Origin: Variovorax paradoxus EPS | GTDB lineage: Bacteria; Pseudomonadota; Gammaproteobacteria; Burkholderiales; Burkholderiaceae_C | DNA length: 64,000 nt | Assembly: GCF_000184745.1 (NCBI RefSeq) | Contig: NC_014931.1 | Location: 372,001-436,000, forward strand | Direction of reading: 5' to 3' | Shown here: in pieces, positions 63,882 through 64,000 of the stretch | Layout: each line of letters opens with the position of its first letter | Position numbering within the stretch: position 1 is the first letter of the stretch | The notes under the pieces: generated by a model | The model's database searches: none | What the model was told of the DNA's origin: nothing | The model's input: the letters and a program-made list of their open reading frames with translations, nothing else | Translations under genes and position numbers: made by a program

Positions 63882-64000
63882 GCGTCCGGCGTTCCACGTG
63901 GCCCCATGCCGGTGCGCCACTAGGCCGAAAGTTCGCGTGAGCCGGCCGTGCGGCGGGCGGCCACTGGGCCAAAAGGCGCATTGCCTTGCCGCAGCGCATC

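Overview
This 64 kb window is a chromosomal segment of a high-GC betaproteobacterium. It is most likely a Comamonadaceae member of the Variovorax/Acidovorax type. The reasons are dense tripartite-tricarboxylate (Bug) receptors, many ABC uptake systems, a gentisate pathway, PHA-granule proteins, and intergenic inverted repeats built on CTGAGCTTGTCGAAGC. That placement is inference, because no rRNA or species marker is present. No tRNA, rRNA, CRISPR array, prophage or plasmid function was seen. The only mobile element recognised is one IS110-family (IS1111-group) insertion sequence.

Layout. 0-1.6 kb: end of a molybdopterin oxidoreductase, a lipoprotein aminopeptidase and a PHA-system protein. 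1.8-9.9 kb (minus): polyol locus 1, with an AraC regulator, a sugar ABC importer, a Zn polyol dehydrogenase, an FGGY kinase and an SDR reductase. 10.2-15.5 kb: CoA-transferase, acyl-CoA-binding protein, secreted hydrolase, TPR-like protein, TetR regulator, phasin and thioesterase. 15.5-19.8 kb: a LysR regulator divergent from a 3-hydroxybenzoate/gentisate pathway. 19.9-25.7 kb: two Bug receptors, an FAD oxidoreductase, a lipoprotein, TesB and a GST. 25.9-27.5 kb: the IS element with a long 3' non-coding end. 27.5-30.6 kb: SDR, SulP transporter, methyltransferase.

30.6-35.3 kb (minus): a branched-chain amino-acid-type ABC importer. 35.5-40.6 kb (minus): an orphan ATP-synthase c-subunit paralogue and a 1569-residue exported mosaic protein combining beta-propeller, Ig-like, lectin-like, PKD, cytochrome c and ricin-type parts. 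40.9-50.6 kb: polyol locus 2, with an importer, aldo/keto reductase and class I aldolase facing a kinase, a GlpD-like dehydrogenase and a GntR regulator. 50.6-55.4 kb: DMT exporter, uvrA and ssb. 55.5-59.6 kb: orphan sensor kinase, GFA protein, YebC-family regulator, PEP-mutase/ICL-family enzyme. 59.6-61.6 kb: bioMNY biotin importer. 61.6-64 kb: small proteins of unknown role.

How the genes work together. Both polyol loci pair a CUT2-type importer with dehydrogenases and an FGGY kinase in tightly overlapping operons, so each probably imports, oxidises and phosphorylates a sugar alcohol. In locus 2 the order is probably phosphorylate, oxidise, then cleave by aldolase. The gentisate genes convert 3-hydroxybenzoate to fumarate plus pyruvate, but the maleylpyruvate isomerase is not here. 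The most unusual items are the mosaic cytochrome protein, the orphan AtpE, the substrate-unknown locus 2 with its repeated TGTTATGACA sites, the IS1111 3' region that could encode a bridge RNA, and a hairpin that covers the ribosome binding site of a methyltransferase.
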